From: Nocardioides rubriscoriae
GTDB taxonomy: Bacteria > Actinomycetota > Actinomycetes > Propionibacteriales > Nocardioidaceae
NCBI RefSeq assembly: GCF_008087085.1
Contig: NZ_VIYJ01000009.1
Location: forward strand, 186,001-250,000
DNA: 64,000 bases
Reading direction: 5' to 3'
Positions 1 to 9,000 of the stretch are shown piece by piece; position 1 is the stretch's first letter, and every line of letters starts with the position of its first letter. Position numbers and translations under genes: made by a program. The notes below the pieces were generated by a model. That model made no database searches. It was not told the origin of the DNA and saw nothing but the letters and a program-made list of their open reading frames with translations.

Positions 1-569
1 CGGGGCGCGATGCCGGTGGCGACCGACGCCGACCTGGGGTTGGACAGCAGGAACGTGTCTGTCGTCCCGCTGAGGTCCGCCTTCTCGCACCGGGAGTTGG
101 AGTTGGCGTCGATGAACTGAGCGAGGTGGGCAGCGTTCAGCGCCGTGCCGCTGGAGTCGCGATCCACTGCCATCTTCTCGATGTAGGTCTCGGGCCGGTC
201 GTCGCCCAGGTCGGGGGCCTCGATGCTTTCGCGTGCCAAGGACTGACGGATGTACCTGTTGAGGTAGGTGAAGCCGTCTCGACCCCACGACATGTTCACC
301 TGGTCCTGACACTCGTCATCGAAGGTCTGGGCCACTTCATGGCTCGCCGTCTGGTTGATGTGCACGGTCTTCCTCACCGCGCCGTCACTGCTGCTGAAGG
401 TGAAGTCGTTCGATCCCGTGGTCTCGATGCTCTGGCGTGGGGGGGTGGTGGTCCCCCCTGCGTACGCCGGCGTCACGGCGGAGGTCGCGACCAGGGCGAC
501 CAGGACGGCCAGGGCCGACGTCAGGAGGCCCCTGGGGCTCCTCGTGCCGTGGGGGAGCTTGTGAGTCAT
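1..569 (-). CDS. Secreted protein of unknown function (C-terminus outside window)
   Basis: An open frame runs from ATG at 569 off the left edge (about 189 codons seen, no stop). The N-terminus has basic residues (MTHKLPHGTRSPRG), a hydrophobic stretch of about 20 residues and a signal-peptidase-like site ending TPAYA|GG near residue 37, so export is likely. The mature part is polar, with two cysteines (one in DDECQDQ, one in NSRCEKAD) that could form a disulfide. An AGGAGAGAGG-type ribosome site lies about 10 nt upstream of the ATG. I do not recognise the family. It follows the M3 peptidase on the same strand after a 203-nt gap, so it probably has its own promoter. Confidence 0.75.
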   Translation of the reverse strand, partial: MTHKLPHGTRSPRGLLTSALAVLVALVATSAVTPAYAGGTTTPPRQSIETTGSNDFTFSSSDGAVRKTVHINQTASHEVAQTFDDECQDQVNMSWGRDGFTYLNRYIRQSLARESIEAPDLGDDRPETYIEKMAVDRDSSGTALNAAHLAQFIDANSNSRCEKADLSGTTDTFLLSNPRSASVATGIAP

Positions 570-772
570 GTCAAGGTGTCCTCTCTCCTGTGCGCCGGGT
601 CCCGGAGGACCCTCAGACTGGTGGCCTCCTCGACCGATAGCAAGCCCTCGTGCCACTGAGCGGCACAGGAGATCTCGTCCGTGCCGAGCCCCGCCGAGCC
701 CAGCGCCGTACGCCCTCGACGGACGATGCGCGCCTGGGAATGCTGGTCAGGCGGTCCGGCACGCGCTCACGC

Positions 773-2716
773 TCAGCCGGCCAACCAGGCGGCGTACGCG
801 TCGAAGGTGTAGGGCCGGCCGAGGAAGTCGGCGACCAGGTCGGCGGCGTCCTTGGTGCCGCCCGGGGCGAGCACCTTGTCGCGGTAGCGGCGCGCCACGT
901 CGGGGGCGAACAGGTCGGAGGAGTCGAAGGCGCTGAAGAGGTCCTTGGCGATGACCAGCGACCACATGTAGGTGTAGTAGGCCGAGCTGTAGCCACCGAG
1001 GTGGCCGAACGAGGCGAACATGTGGGTGCCCTGCTGGTAGGGCCACGGGGAGTACTGCTCCTGCAGCTCGACCATGCGCGCCGTGAGGTCGGCGGGGCGC
1101 TCGACGTGGAAGCGGTAGGACATCGAGGCGTAGAACATCTGCCCGCGCGCCTGGGTGCCCTTGCCGAAGTCGTCGGAGGCCCGCATCGCCTCGACCAGCG
1201 CGCCCGGGATGGGCTCGCCCGAGGCGTCGGTGGCGAACGACGCGAGGATCTCGGCGTCCCAGGCCCACTCCTCGAGCATCTGGCTGGGGGCCTCGACGAA
1301 GTCCCACTCGGTGGCGACGCCGGCGAAGCGCGCCCACCCGACGTGGCCGCCGAGCACGTGGTGCACGAGGTGACCGAACTCGTGGAAGAGCGTGACGACG
1401 TGGTCGTGCTCCATCAGCCCGCGGCTGAAGTTGCAGACCAGCACGCCCTCGGGCAGCTGCTGCCCGGCCACGCCGTCGGTCAGCGTGAACTGCGCGGCGT
1501 GCTTGTACTTGCCCTCGCGGGGGTGCAGGTCGAGGTAGATGCGGCCCAGGCCGTCGCCGGAGGCGGCGTCGACGACGTCGTACGCCGTGACGTCGACGTG
1601 CCAGACCGGGGCGTCGGGCACCTCGTCGTAGCGCAGACCGAAGAGGCGGGCGGTGACGTCGAGCAGCCCGGCGCGGACCTTGTCGAAGGCGAAGTAGGTG
1701 CGCACCTTCTGCGAGTCGACCTGCAGCTGCTCCTTGCGCACGACCTCCTCGTAGTAGGCCGCGTCGGCCGCGGGCACCTGGTCGGCGTCGGGGCGGTCGT
1801 GGCGGTAGCGCTCGAGCAGGGTGGCCAGGTCGCGGCGCATCGGGCCCTCGGCCGCGGCGGCGATCTTGTCGATGAACTCGGCGATGGCCGGGCCCTCGCC
1901 GATCATCTTCACCTGCGCGTCGTAGGACGCCCAGTCGTCGAAGCCGACCAGCGTGGCCAGCTCGTGGCGAAGGTCGAAGAGCTCCTTCAGCAGGGGCTCG
2001 GTGGTCGGGTAGCCGCGGTTGAGGAACGCGTCGAGCATGTCGCGACGCACCTCGGCGTCGTGGGCGAACTGGCGCACCGGCACCGCGTCGGGGTAGTCGG
2101 TGGTGACGGTGACCAGGCCGTCAGCGTCGGCGGAGTGGGCCTCCAGCCAGTCGGCGGGCAGCCCGGCGAGCCGCTCGGGCGCGACCCGGATGGTGCGGAC
2201 GTCGTCGCGCACCGCCTTGCTGAACTCCTGGTCGAGCTCGGTCATCCGCTCCTGGATCGCGGTGATCCGGGCGCGGGTCTCGTCGTCGCGGTCGACGCCG
2301 GCGCGGGTGAAGTCGCGGCGCACCTTGGCCAGCAGCCGCCGCGCCTGGTCGTCGAGGCCGTCCTCGGACAGCCCGGCGAACAGCGCGTAGAGACCGGCGT
2401 CGAGCGACAGCTCGGTGCTGACCCGGCTGACGTCCTGCTCGGCCTTCTCGGCGGTGGTGCGCACGGCCTCGTCGGGGTGCACGTTGCCGAACAGCGACCC
2501 CATCGCCGCCACGTTGCCGAGCTGCAGCGACACCGCGTCCCACTGCCGCAGCACCTCGACGGCGTCGGTCGGCGGCGCCTCGCGCAGCCCGGCGACCAGC
2601 GCGGCGGCGCGGGCCAGGCCGTCCTCGGCGCGGTGGCGCACCCAGTCGTCCCAGGCCGCCCCGTCGTCGGGGCCGGCGGCCGGCAGGGTCAGGGGCTCGA
2701 GGGTCTCCGGGGTCAC
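773..2716 (-). CDS. M3-family metallopeptidase (oligopeptidase A / Dcp-like)
   Basis: This is a 647-residue zinc peptidase of family M3, the cytoplasmic thimet-type enzymes that clear short peptides. The zinc motif HEFGH is at residues 445-449, followed by a helical region and a conserved Tyr-rich segment (YSSAYYTYMWS) typical of the M3 C-terminal catalytic lobe. No signal peptide is seen. The length is slightly under the usual 670-680 residues. The start is GTG at 2716, seven nt after a TAGGCT -10 box (2729-2724 on this strand), so the mRNA is probably leaderless. It is divergent from the monooxygenase-like gene at 2740 and shares a palindromic promoter with it. Confidence 0.93.
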   Translation of the reverse strand: MTPETLEPLTLPAAGPDDGAAWDDWVRHRAEDGLARAAALVAGLREAPPTDAVEVLRQWDAVSLQLGNVAAMGSLFGNVHPDEAVRTTAEKAEQDVSRVSTELSLDAGLYALFAGLSEDGLDDQARRLLAKVRRDFTRAGVDRDDETRARITAIQERMTELDQEFSKAVRDDVRTIRVAPERLAGLPADWLEAHSADADGLVTVTTDYPDAVPVRQFAHDAEVRRDMLDAFLNRGYPTTEPLLKELFDLRHELATLVGFDDWASYDAQVKMIGEGPAIAEFIDKIAAAAEGPMRRDLATLLERYRHDRPDADQVPAADAAYYEEVVRKEQLQVDSQKVRTYFAFDKVRAGLLDVTARLFGLRYDEVPDAPVWHVDVTAYDVVDAASGDGLGRIYLDLHPREGKYKHAAQFTLTDGVAGQQLPEGVLVCNFSRGLMEHDHVVTLFHEFGHLVHHVLGGHVGWARFAGVATEWDFVEAPSQMLEEWAWDAEILASFATDASGEPIPGALVEAMRASDDFGKGTQARGQMFYASMSYRFHVERPADLTARMVELQEQYSPWPYQQGTHMFASFGHLGGYSSAYYTYMWSLVIAKDLFSAFDSSDLFAPDVARRYRDKVLAPGGTKDAADLVADFLGRPYTFDAYAAWLAG

Positions 2717-2721
2717 GGCGA

Positions 2722-2735
2722 CCAGCCTAGGCTGG
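2722..2735. promoter_or_regulatory. Palindromic divergent promoter: two overlapping -10 boxes
   Basis: The 14-bp perfect palindrome CCAGCCTAGGCTGG contains TAGGCT on both strands. On plus it lies 6 nt before ATG 2740; on minus it lies 7 nt before GTG 2716. Both spacings fit leaderless TANNNT promoters, so the two genes probably start from opposed, overlapping -10 elements. Confidence 0.6.
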
Positions 2736-2739
2736 ACCC

Positions 2740-3069
2740 ATGGAGCGTGTCCCTCCCGCCGCCGGTCAGGTCGTCACCGTCTTCCGCAACCGTCTGCGCG
2801 ACGACGCGCAGCCGGCGTACGGCGAGGAGCTGGCGGTCGTCGCCGGTCTGGCCCGCGAGATGCCCGGCTTCGTCGAGACCAAGACCTTCGTCGCCGAGGA
2901 CGGCGAGCGCTGCACCGTGGTGACGTTCGCCGACGAGGAGTCGCACCGCGGCTGGCGCGAGCACCCCCGCCACCGCGAGGCCATGCGGCACGGCGTCGCC
3001 GACTACTACGAGGCCTACTCGATCGCGGTCGGCACGACGTCGTACGCGAGCCACTTCGTCAGCCGGTGA
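2740..3069 (+). CDS. Small antibiotic-biosynthesis-monooxygenase (ABM) domain protein
   Basis: A 109-residue single-domain protein with the ABM / dimeric ferredoxin-like fold pattern: a first strand VVTVFRNRL, a helix EELAVVAGLAREMPGF, and the FVETKTFVAEDGE...VTFADEESHRGWREHPRHR segment usual in this family. Relatives include quinol monooxygenases and heme-degrading-type proteins that act without cofactors as dimers; the substrate here is unknown. It starts at ATG 2740, six nt after a TAGGCT box, so it is probably leaderless. Its 3' end overlaps the convergent sigma-factor gene by 11 bp (3059-3069). A second ABM protein is found at 34689. Confidence 0.75.
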   Translation: MERVPPAAGQVVTVFRNRLRDDAQPAYGEELAVVAGLAREMPGFVETKTFVAEDGERCTVVTFADEESHRGWREHPRHREAMRHGVADYYEAYSIAVGTTSYASHFVSR

Positions 3070-4264
3070 CCTCGCTGCGCCGCCGCGTCAGGTAGGCCGT
3101 CTCGGCGGGGTTGTCGATCAGCGCCAGCGCCGCGTCGTACGCCGCCCGCGCCTGCGCCGAGCGGCCCAGGCGTCGCAGCAGGTCGGCTCGCGTGGCGTGC
3201 CACGGGTGGTAGCCCTCGAGCGGCAGCCGGTCGACCAGCGCGAGCCCGACCTCGGGCCCGTCGAGCTCGGCGACGGCGATCGCGCGGTTGAGCTGCACCA
3301 CCGGGCTCGGGTCGATCACGGCGAGCCGGTCGTAGAGCGCCGCCACCTGGGCCCAGTCGGTGTCGGCCGCGGACCGCGCGTCGGTGTGGACGGCGTTGAC
3401 GGCCGCCAGCAGCTGGTAACGACCGGGCCGGTTGACCCGCAGGCACTCCCGGACCAGGGCGTGCCCCTCGTCGACCAGCGGTCGTGACCACGCGCCGCGG
3501 TCCTGCTCGGGCAACGGCACGAGCACCCCGTCGGTCGACAGCCGGGCCGAGCGGCGCGCCTCTATGAGCAGCATCAGCGCCAGCAGGCCGGTCACCTCGG
3601 GCTCGTCGGGGAGCAGGCCGCGCAGCAGCCGTCCGAGCCGGATCGCCTCGGCGGTGAGGTCGTCGCGCACCGACGTACGGGCCGACGACGACAGGTAGCC
3701 CTCGTTGAAGACCAGGTAGACCACGGCGAGCACGCCCCCGAGCCGCTCGGGCAGGTCACCGAGCGAGGGCACCCGGAACGGGATCCGGGCGGTGGCGATC
3801 TTCTTCTTCGCGCGGGTGATCCGCTGCGCCATCGTCGCCTCGGGCACCAGGAAGGCCTGCGCGATCTCGGCGACGGTGAGCCCGCCGAGCAGCCGCAGGG
3901 TCAGGGCCACCCGCGCCTCGGGGGCCAGGGCGGGGTGGCAGCAGGTGAAGACCATCCGCAGCCGGTCGTCCTCGACCGGCCCGGTGGGCTCGTGGGGGGT
4001 GTCGTCGACCATGACCAGCGCAGCCTGGTGCTTGGCGTCGCGGTGGGACTCCCGGCGGATCCTGTCGATGGCCTTGCGCGCGGCGGTGGTGGTGAGCCAC
4101 GCCCCCGGGTTGGGGGGTACGCCGTCGACCGGCCACTTCTCGAGGGCGACGAGCAGCGCCTCGCCGGCGGCGTCCTCGGCGACGTCGATGTCACCGAAGC
4201 GCCGCGTCAGCGAGGCGACCACGCGGCCGAACTCCTCGCGGTAGACCCGCTCGATCACCTCCAC
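3059..4264 (-). CDS. ECF42-type RNA polymerase sigma factor with C-terminal TPR-like region
   Basis: A 401-residue sigma factor. Residues 1-90 hold sigma region 2 (VYREEFGRVVASLTRRFGD...AEDAAGEALLVALEKWP...PGAWLTTTARKAIDRIRRE), about 110-180 hold region 4 (LTLRLLGGLTVAEIAQAFLV), and the rest is the long helical extension typical of group ECF42 (ending ALIDNPAETAYLTRRRSEV). ECF42 factors are encoded next to DGPF (YCII-like) proteins, exactly as here. No anti-sigma factor is seen; in this group the C-terminal extension is thought to be needed for activity. The start is taken as GTG 4264, 8 nt after the DGPF gene stop; an in-frame CTG at 4276 is an alternative. A longer upstream open frame to 4681 is antiphase read-through over the DGPF gene. 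Confidence 0.9.
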   Translation of the reverse strand: MEVIERVYREEFGRVVASLTRRFGDIDVAEDAAGEALLVALEKWPVDGVPPNPGAWLTTTAARKAIDRIRRESHRDAKHQAALVMVDDTPHEPTGPVEDDRLRMVFTCCHPALAPEARVALTLRLLGGLTVAEIAQAFLVPEATMAQRITRAKKKIATARIPFRVPSLGDLPERLGGVLAVVYLVFNEGYLSSSARTSVRDDLTAEAIRLGRLLRGLLPDEPEVTGLLALMLLIEARRSARLSTDGVLVPLPEQDRGAWSRPLVDEGHALVRECLRVNRPGRYQLLAAVNAVHTDARSAADTDWAQVAALYDRLAVIDPSPVVQLNRAIAVAELDGPEVGLALVDRLPLEGYHPWHATRADLLRRLGRSAQARAAYDAALALIDNPAETAYLTRRRSEVTG

Positions 4265-4272
4265 CGACGACG

Positions 4273-4629
4273 TCAGCCCTGGAACGGCCGGACCTCGACC
4301 CGACCACCGCAGGCCTTCGAGCCGCGGGTCGCCCAGTCGAGGGCGGCGTCGAGGTCGTCGGCCTCGATGATCCAGAAGCCGCCGAGGAACTCCTTGGACT
4401 CCGAGAAGGGTCCGTCGGTGATCACGGGGCGGTCGCCGGTGCCGTCGACGACCGTGCTGGACTCGACGCCCTCGAGCCCGCCGGCGAACACCCACGCGCC
4501 GGCGTCCTGCAGCTGCTGGTTGAAGACGCCGACGGCCTCGAACATCGGCTGCATCTGCTCGGGGGTCAGGGCGGACAGGCGGGCGGCCTCGGCCTCGTCG
4601 TGGTTGACGGCCAGGAAGTACTGCGGCAT
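4273..4629 (-). CDS. DGPF / YCII-domain protein, partner of ECF42 sigma factor
   Basis: A 118-residue protein starting MPQYFLAVNHDE, with a good ribosome site (GAGGAG, 8 nt upstream of ATG 4629). The name-giving DGPF motif is visible in VITDGPFSESKEFLGGFWIIE, followed by DLDAALDWATRGSKACGG and a C-terminal EVRPF. DGPF proteins are small, soluble YCII-fold proteins of unknown biochemical role whose genes are controlled by the adjacent ECF42 sigma factor. Together with the sigma gene 8 nt downstream this forms a two-gene operon. The function is known only by association. Confidence 0.9.
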   Translation of the reverse strand: MPQYFLAVNHDEAEAARLSALTPEQMQPMFEAVGVFNQQLQDAGAWVFAGGLEGVESSTVVDGTGDRPVITDGPFSESKEFLGGFWIIEADDLDAALDWATRGSKACGGRVEVRPFQG

Positions 4630-4776
4630 GACGTGCTCCTCGGGTGGGTGTCGGCGGCCCGGGTGGCTGCCTGACACCCATGCCACGAACAGGTCAGTGA
4701 GGATCCGACAGGTCCCGAGAACCTTTCTCGACCAGTTTCCACCGCGAGCAGCACGACGCCACCACGGGTCGGAGGG

Positions 4777-5409
4777 TCACCGCACCAGCGCCAGCAGCGT
4801 CGGCTCGCTGCGATCGGGCCAGCGCCCGGTCAGGGTGCGCGCCCCGGTGGTGTCGAGGGCGCCCCCGCCGGTGACCACCCGGCAGAGCGTCAGCTCGAGA
4901 CCACCCGCCTCGATGACCGTGCACTCGCCCTCCTCGCGACGCTGCACCGCCGTGATCGCCGGCACCTCGGTGCCCGGCACGCCGCTGCCGTAGGCGAACG
5001 TGGTGATCTCGCGGGTCACCACCTCGCCGTCGGCCTGCTCGACCTCCAGCGGCGCCTCGCGACCGCCGGTGAGCACGGTGGTGGCCAGCGCGGCGGCGTA
5101 CGCCGGGTCGGCACAGCCGTCGTAGACCCACCGGGGACCCAGCACGGTGTGGTCCATCTCGCACACGAGCGCGTCGTCGGCCCCGGCCAACGGCGCCCCG
5201 CGGTAGGTGAGCGGCACCTGCAGCACCGGCCCCTCGCCCGCACGCACGAGGAACGTCTCGATGCCGACCTCGCCGGTCGGGTCGTCGAAGCGGTAGGCGC
5301 CCAGGAGCGTCAGGTCACCGCTTCCGGCGAACCAGGGGCGGTGCGGCGCCCAGGCCGCGAGGGCCTCGAGCTTGGTCGGCGTGATCGAGGCCTGGTGCAG
5401 GAGTGCCAT
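4777..5409 (-). CDS. Maltokinase N-terminal cap-like domain protein
   Basis: A 210-residue soluble protein beginning MALLHQASITPTKLEALAAW. The segment FDDPTGEVGIETFLVRAGEGPVLQVPLTYRGAPLAG, followed by MDHTVLGPRWVYDGCADPAYAAAL, matches the standalone version of the cap that precedes the kinase lobe in actinobacterial maltokinases. In Mak this cap binds the rest of the enzyme; standalone copies have no assigned activity. No kinase motifs are present. The gene is monocistronic on minus, 92 nt after the end of the downstream-reading DUF427 gene at 5464. The family call is from recalled pattern; the role is unknown. Confidence 0.65.
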   Translation of the reverse strand: MALLHQASITPTKLEALAAWAPHRPWFAGSGDLTLLGAYRFDDPTGEVGIETFLVRAGEGPVLQVPLTYRGAPLAGADDALVCEMDHTVLGPRWVYDGCADPAYAAALATTVLTGGREAPLEVEQADGEVVTREITTFAYGSGVPGTEVPAITAVQRREEGECTVIEAGGLELTLCRVVTGGGALDTTGARTLTGRWPDRSEPTLLALVR

Positions 5410-5463
5410 GCGGCCAAGCCTGCCACCCCCGGGCGTCGCGCCACCCCACCCCTGTCGTCGGGG

Positions 5464-5976
5464 TCACCAGCCCCAGGTGCCGGGCTCACCCTTGAACGGA
5501 CCGACGACGCGCGAGGTGATCCACCCGCCGTAGAAGCCCCCGGCCTGGGGCACGACGACCTCGCCGTCGACCAGGCAGTGGTCGACCTGGCCCGGCATCA
5601 CCGAGACCGCACCGGCGAGGTCGGCGAAGCGCGGGGTGGGGCTCAGGTAGGTCCAGGCCGCGCGCGGGGCGACCAGCCCCCCGCCGAGCACGTCGTAGTA
5701 GGACGCGGCGCCCTTCCACTCGCAGTGCGACGACCCGGCCGCCTCGCGCAGTGAGCCTGCGACGAAGGCGTCACGGGGCAGGTAGTAGGTCGGCGGGTGG
5801 CTGGTCTCGAGGACCCTCCAGGAGTGGGTCGTGCGGGCGACGACTTGGCCGCCCAGCACCACCTCGACGGTCTCGGACGACACCACGAGGTCGGGCGGGC
5901 GCGGGTAGTCCCAGCAGGACTCCTGGCCGGGGCCGGGCTTGACGCGTTGGTCGGGTCGGGGATGAGGAAGGGCCAC
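5464..5976 (-). CDS. DUF427 domain protein (170 aa)
   Basis: A soluble protein whose central part reads VLETSHPPTYYLPRDAF...SHCEWKGAASYYDV and continues AAWTYLSPTPRFADLAGAVSVMPG...DGEVVVPQAGGFYGGWIT. The CEWKG-A-SYY core followed by an aromatic W-Y-P segment is the signature of DUF427, a small beta-rich family of unknown function. At 170 residues it is the long version; a 93-residue paralogue lies at 35058. ATG 5976 is taken as the start. It sits just downstream of the tail-collar operon on the same strand (36-nt gap to 6013), but nothing ties it functionally to that operon. Confidence 0.85.
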   Translation of the reverse strand: MALPHPRPDQRVKPGPGQESCWDYPRPPDLVVSSETVEVVLGGQVVARTTHSWRVLETSHPPTYYLPRDAFVAGSLREAAGSSHCEWKGAASYYDVLGGGLVAPRAAWTYLSPTPRFADLAGAVSVMPGQVDHCLVDGEVVVPQAGGFYGGWITSRVVGPFKGEPGTWGW

Positions 5977-6012
5977 GTCGACAGCCTCGCACCCCGGCGG
6001 TAGCGGGCCCGG

Positions 6013-9000
6013 TCACCAGGCGGGGGCCGACCGCAGCCCCCGCAGCTCCCGCGGCACCAGGACGTCGCCGGGGGCGCCGACCAGGCGGTCGCGACCCGGG
6101 CCGCCGACCAGGCGGTCGCGCCCCGGGCCGCCCACGAGCGTGTCGGCACCCGTGCCGCCGTACAGGGCGTCGTCGCCCGCGCCACCCTCGAGCCGGTCGT
6201 CGCCCGCCTCGCCGCACAGCAGGTCGCCCTCGCCCGCCCCGACGACCCTGTCGGCACCGCCCCGGGCCAGGACGACCTCGGCCAGGGTCGTCCCGCGGAC
6301 ACGGTCGGCGCGCGCGGTGCCCACGACGACCCGGACCACGCGCCGGCGCGTGCCGGACAGGTTGGTCGCCAGCACGGTCAGGCGGGCGACCCCGCTGAGG
6401 CCGGCCACCGGCTCGACCGTCAGGCTCGCGCGCTCGTCGTCGGCGCCGCTGCGCGTGACCCGCACCCGGGACAGGGGCAGCAGCCTGGGGTTGCCGGTGA
6501 CCAGGCGCAGCGTGGTCGGCACGACCGGGGTCAGGCTCAGCCCGATCGTGCCGGCCGCACCGACGCACCCGCGGTCGAACAGGAGGCCGATCGACGGCGG
6601 CGCGGTCGGCACCCAGGCGGCGGTGGCGGACGCGGTGGGACCGGAGGGGTTGCCGGCCGTGTCGCTCACGGCGCCGTCGACGACCGCGACCGTCACGTCG
6701 CCGGCACGGGCCATGCCCGTCACGACGACCTCGAACGTCGCGGGCCCCGTACGACGCGTGGCCACGTCGGTCGCGCCGGTGTCGGCGGAGGTCTGCGACA
6801 GCGTCACCTCCGCGGCGTCCAGGTCGTCGACGGGCTCGTCGGCGGTCACGGTGAAGCGGACCTCGCGCCCCCGCACCGGGTCGGCCTGGCCCGGGGCCAC
6901 GGCGACGGTGAGGACCGGCGCGGTGGTGTCGTAGCGACGGGTCAGCGTGACGGCGGCGGTGCTGGGGTTGCCGACGGCGTCGGTCGCGGCACCCTCGGGC
7001 ACGTCGACGGTGACGTCGCCCTCGCCGGTCGGGCTCACGAGCACGGAGTACGACGCCCCCGTGCCCTGCAGGTCGGACGCGGTGCCGTTGCCGACGACGA
7101 CGTCGTCGAGCGCCACGCCGCTGACCGGCTCGGAGAAGTCGAGGGTTGCCCGGAAGGGCGCGTCGAACGGCCCGGCCGCCGCCCCCAGCGTCAGCGCGGG
7201 CCGGTTGCCGTCGAAGGTGCGGGTCAGGGGCACAGCGGCGGTGGAGGTGTTGCCGGCGGCGTCGAGGGCGGCGCCCTCGGGCACCTCGACGGTGACGTCG
7301 CCGTCGGAGGCCGGGGTGACGGTGACGGTGTAGGTCATCGCGCTCCCGGCCAGCGCCGACGCGGTCCCGTTGGTCACTGCGACGTCGGCCAGCGCGAGGT
7401 CGGTGACCGGCTCGGAGAAGGTCGCGGTGACCTCAAAGGGCCCGTCGACCGGTCCTGCGGGTGCGCTGAGCGCGACCGTGGGCCGGGTCGTGTCGACCGC
7501 GACCTCCGCGCTCTGCACCGGCAGGTTGCCGGTCGACAGCGGCTTGCCGGCGCCGTCGGTGGCGGTGGCCGTGGCGGGCACCACCAGGCGCAGGGTGCCG
7601 TCACCGGTGGAGGTCACCGTCACGTCCGCCTGGGCGCCGACGAGCTCGACGGAGGTCACTTGGGCGGAGACGGAGCCGGTGGTGGCGACGTCGAGGTCGT
7701 CGGCGGCCAGGCCGGTGACCGCCTCGCTGAGCGTGACGGTGAAGACCGCCGACGACCCCACGGGACCGGCCGGAGCAGCGACCGCGGCGACGTAGGGCTT
7801 GTCGTCGGTGGTGAACGTCGCGGTGGCCTGGTCGTTGCCGGGCGCCAGGTCGGTGTTGCCGGTGGCGGCGACGGTGGCGGTCGCGCTGCTCGTGGTGCCG
7901 CTGGCCACGCCGGCCGCGAGCCGCACGGGGACGACGATGCTGCCGGTCGCGCCGGGCTCGAGGTGGCTGACGGTGAAGGTCAGCGTGTCGGTGCCGGCGA
8001 CCGTGACGGTGGTGCCGGTGGGCGTCGTCGGGTAGGTCGGGGCGCCGTCGCCGACGACGCTCGCCGGCAGCGGCAGGGTGATCGTGACGTCGTCGACGGC
8101 GGTCCGGGCCGCCCCGGCGACGCTGGTGTAGTCGACGGTGTAGGTCGCCGCGGTGCCCGGCTCGACGCCCGCGACCGGCGCCGAGGGGGCCGACGGGTCG
8201 AAGGCGAGGCCGACGCCGAGGTCGGCGGAGACGACGTTGGGTCCGCTGAGCAGGCGCGACCAGGCCGCGTCACCGGCCCAGGCCACTGACGAGGTGCCCC
8301 GGGTGGCGGTGCTCCAGGCGACGGCGGGCCGGGTCGGTTGCGTGTTGGGCGCCGCGGCGCGGGAGGCGCTGAGCCGGGCCGCGTCGAGGACCGCGCCCGT
8401 GGGCGTGACCCGGGCGCCCCACACCTGGTGGTCGGCACCGTTGCGCACGACCCACGCGACGACGGTGTCGCCGTCGCCGTTGACGGCCACCGAGGGCGCG
8501 AGGTCGTCGCCGGGCTGGTCGCCGACGGTCTGCACCGCGCCGTCGGGTGCGATCGAGCCGAGGTCGGTGCCCGTGAGGGTCAGGGTCTCGGCGCGCACCC
8601 TGAACGCGTCGGGCGCGGCGGCCGTGTTGGCCGACCAGGCCACCCGCCAGGCCCCGGTGTCCCCGACGGCCGCGACGTCGGCGTCGGTCTCCTCGTAGGC
8701 GGGGCTGCTCGACGTCTCGCCCGCCAGCACCACCGGACCGGCGCCCCCGGCGTCGTCGACGGCCACGGCGTACGTGCGCAGCGGGGTGCCCCCCGGGACG
8801 GTGCTGTCGCCGGTCCACACGACCAGCGCCCGACCGTCGTCGCGCAGCGCCACCGCGGGCGCGCCGTCGTCGCTGGAGGTGCTCGCGCCGAGCGCGGCCA
8901 CGGGGCCGACCGGGAGGCCTGCCGAGAGCCGGGAGGTCCGGATCTCGGCGCCGCCGCCGTCGGTGGTGTGCTCCCACACGACGCGACCGGCGGCGCCGCG

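Noticed and set aside
650..666. GTGCC-N7-GGCAC hairpin downstream of the M3 peptidase
   Set aside because: Only five base pairs with a large loop; too weak to call a terminator.
650..2923. 757-residue plus-strand open frame antisense to the M3 peptidase
   Set aside because: Composition is G/V/R/H-rich mirror translation of a GC-rich gene; the M3 peptidase with its HEFGH motif accounts for the sequence.
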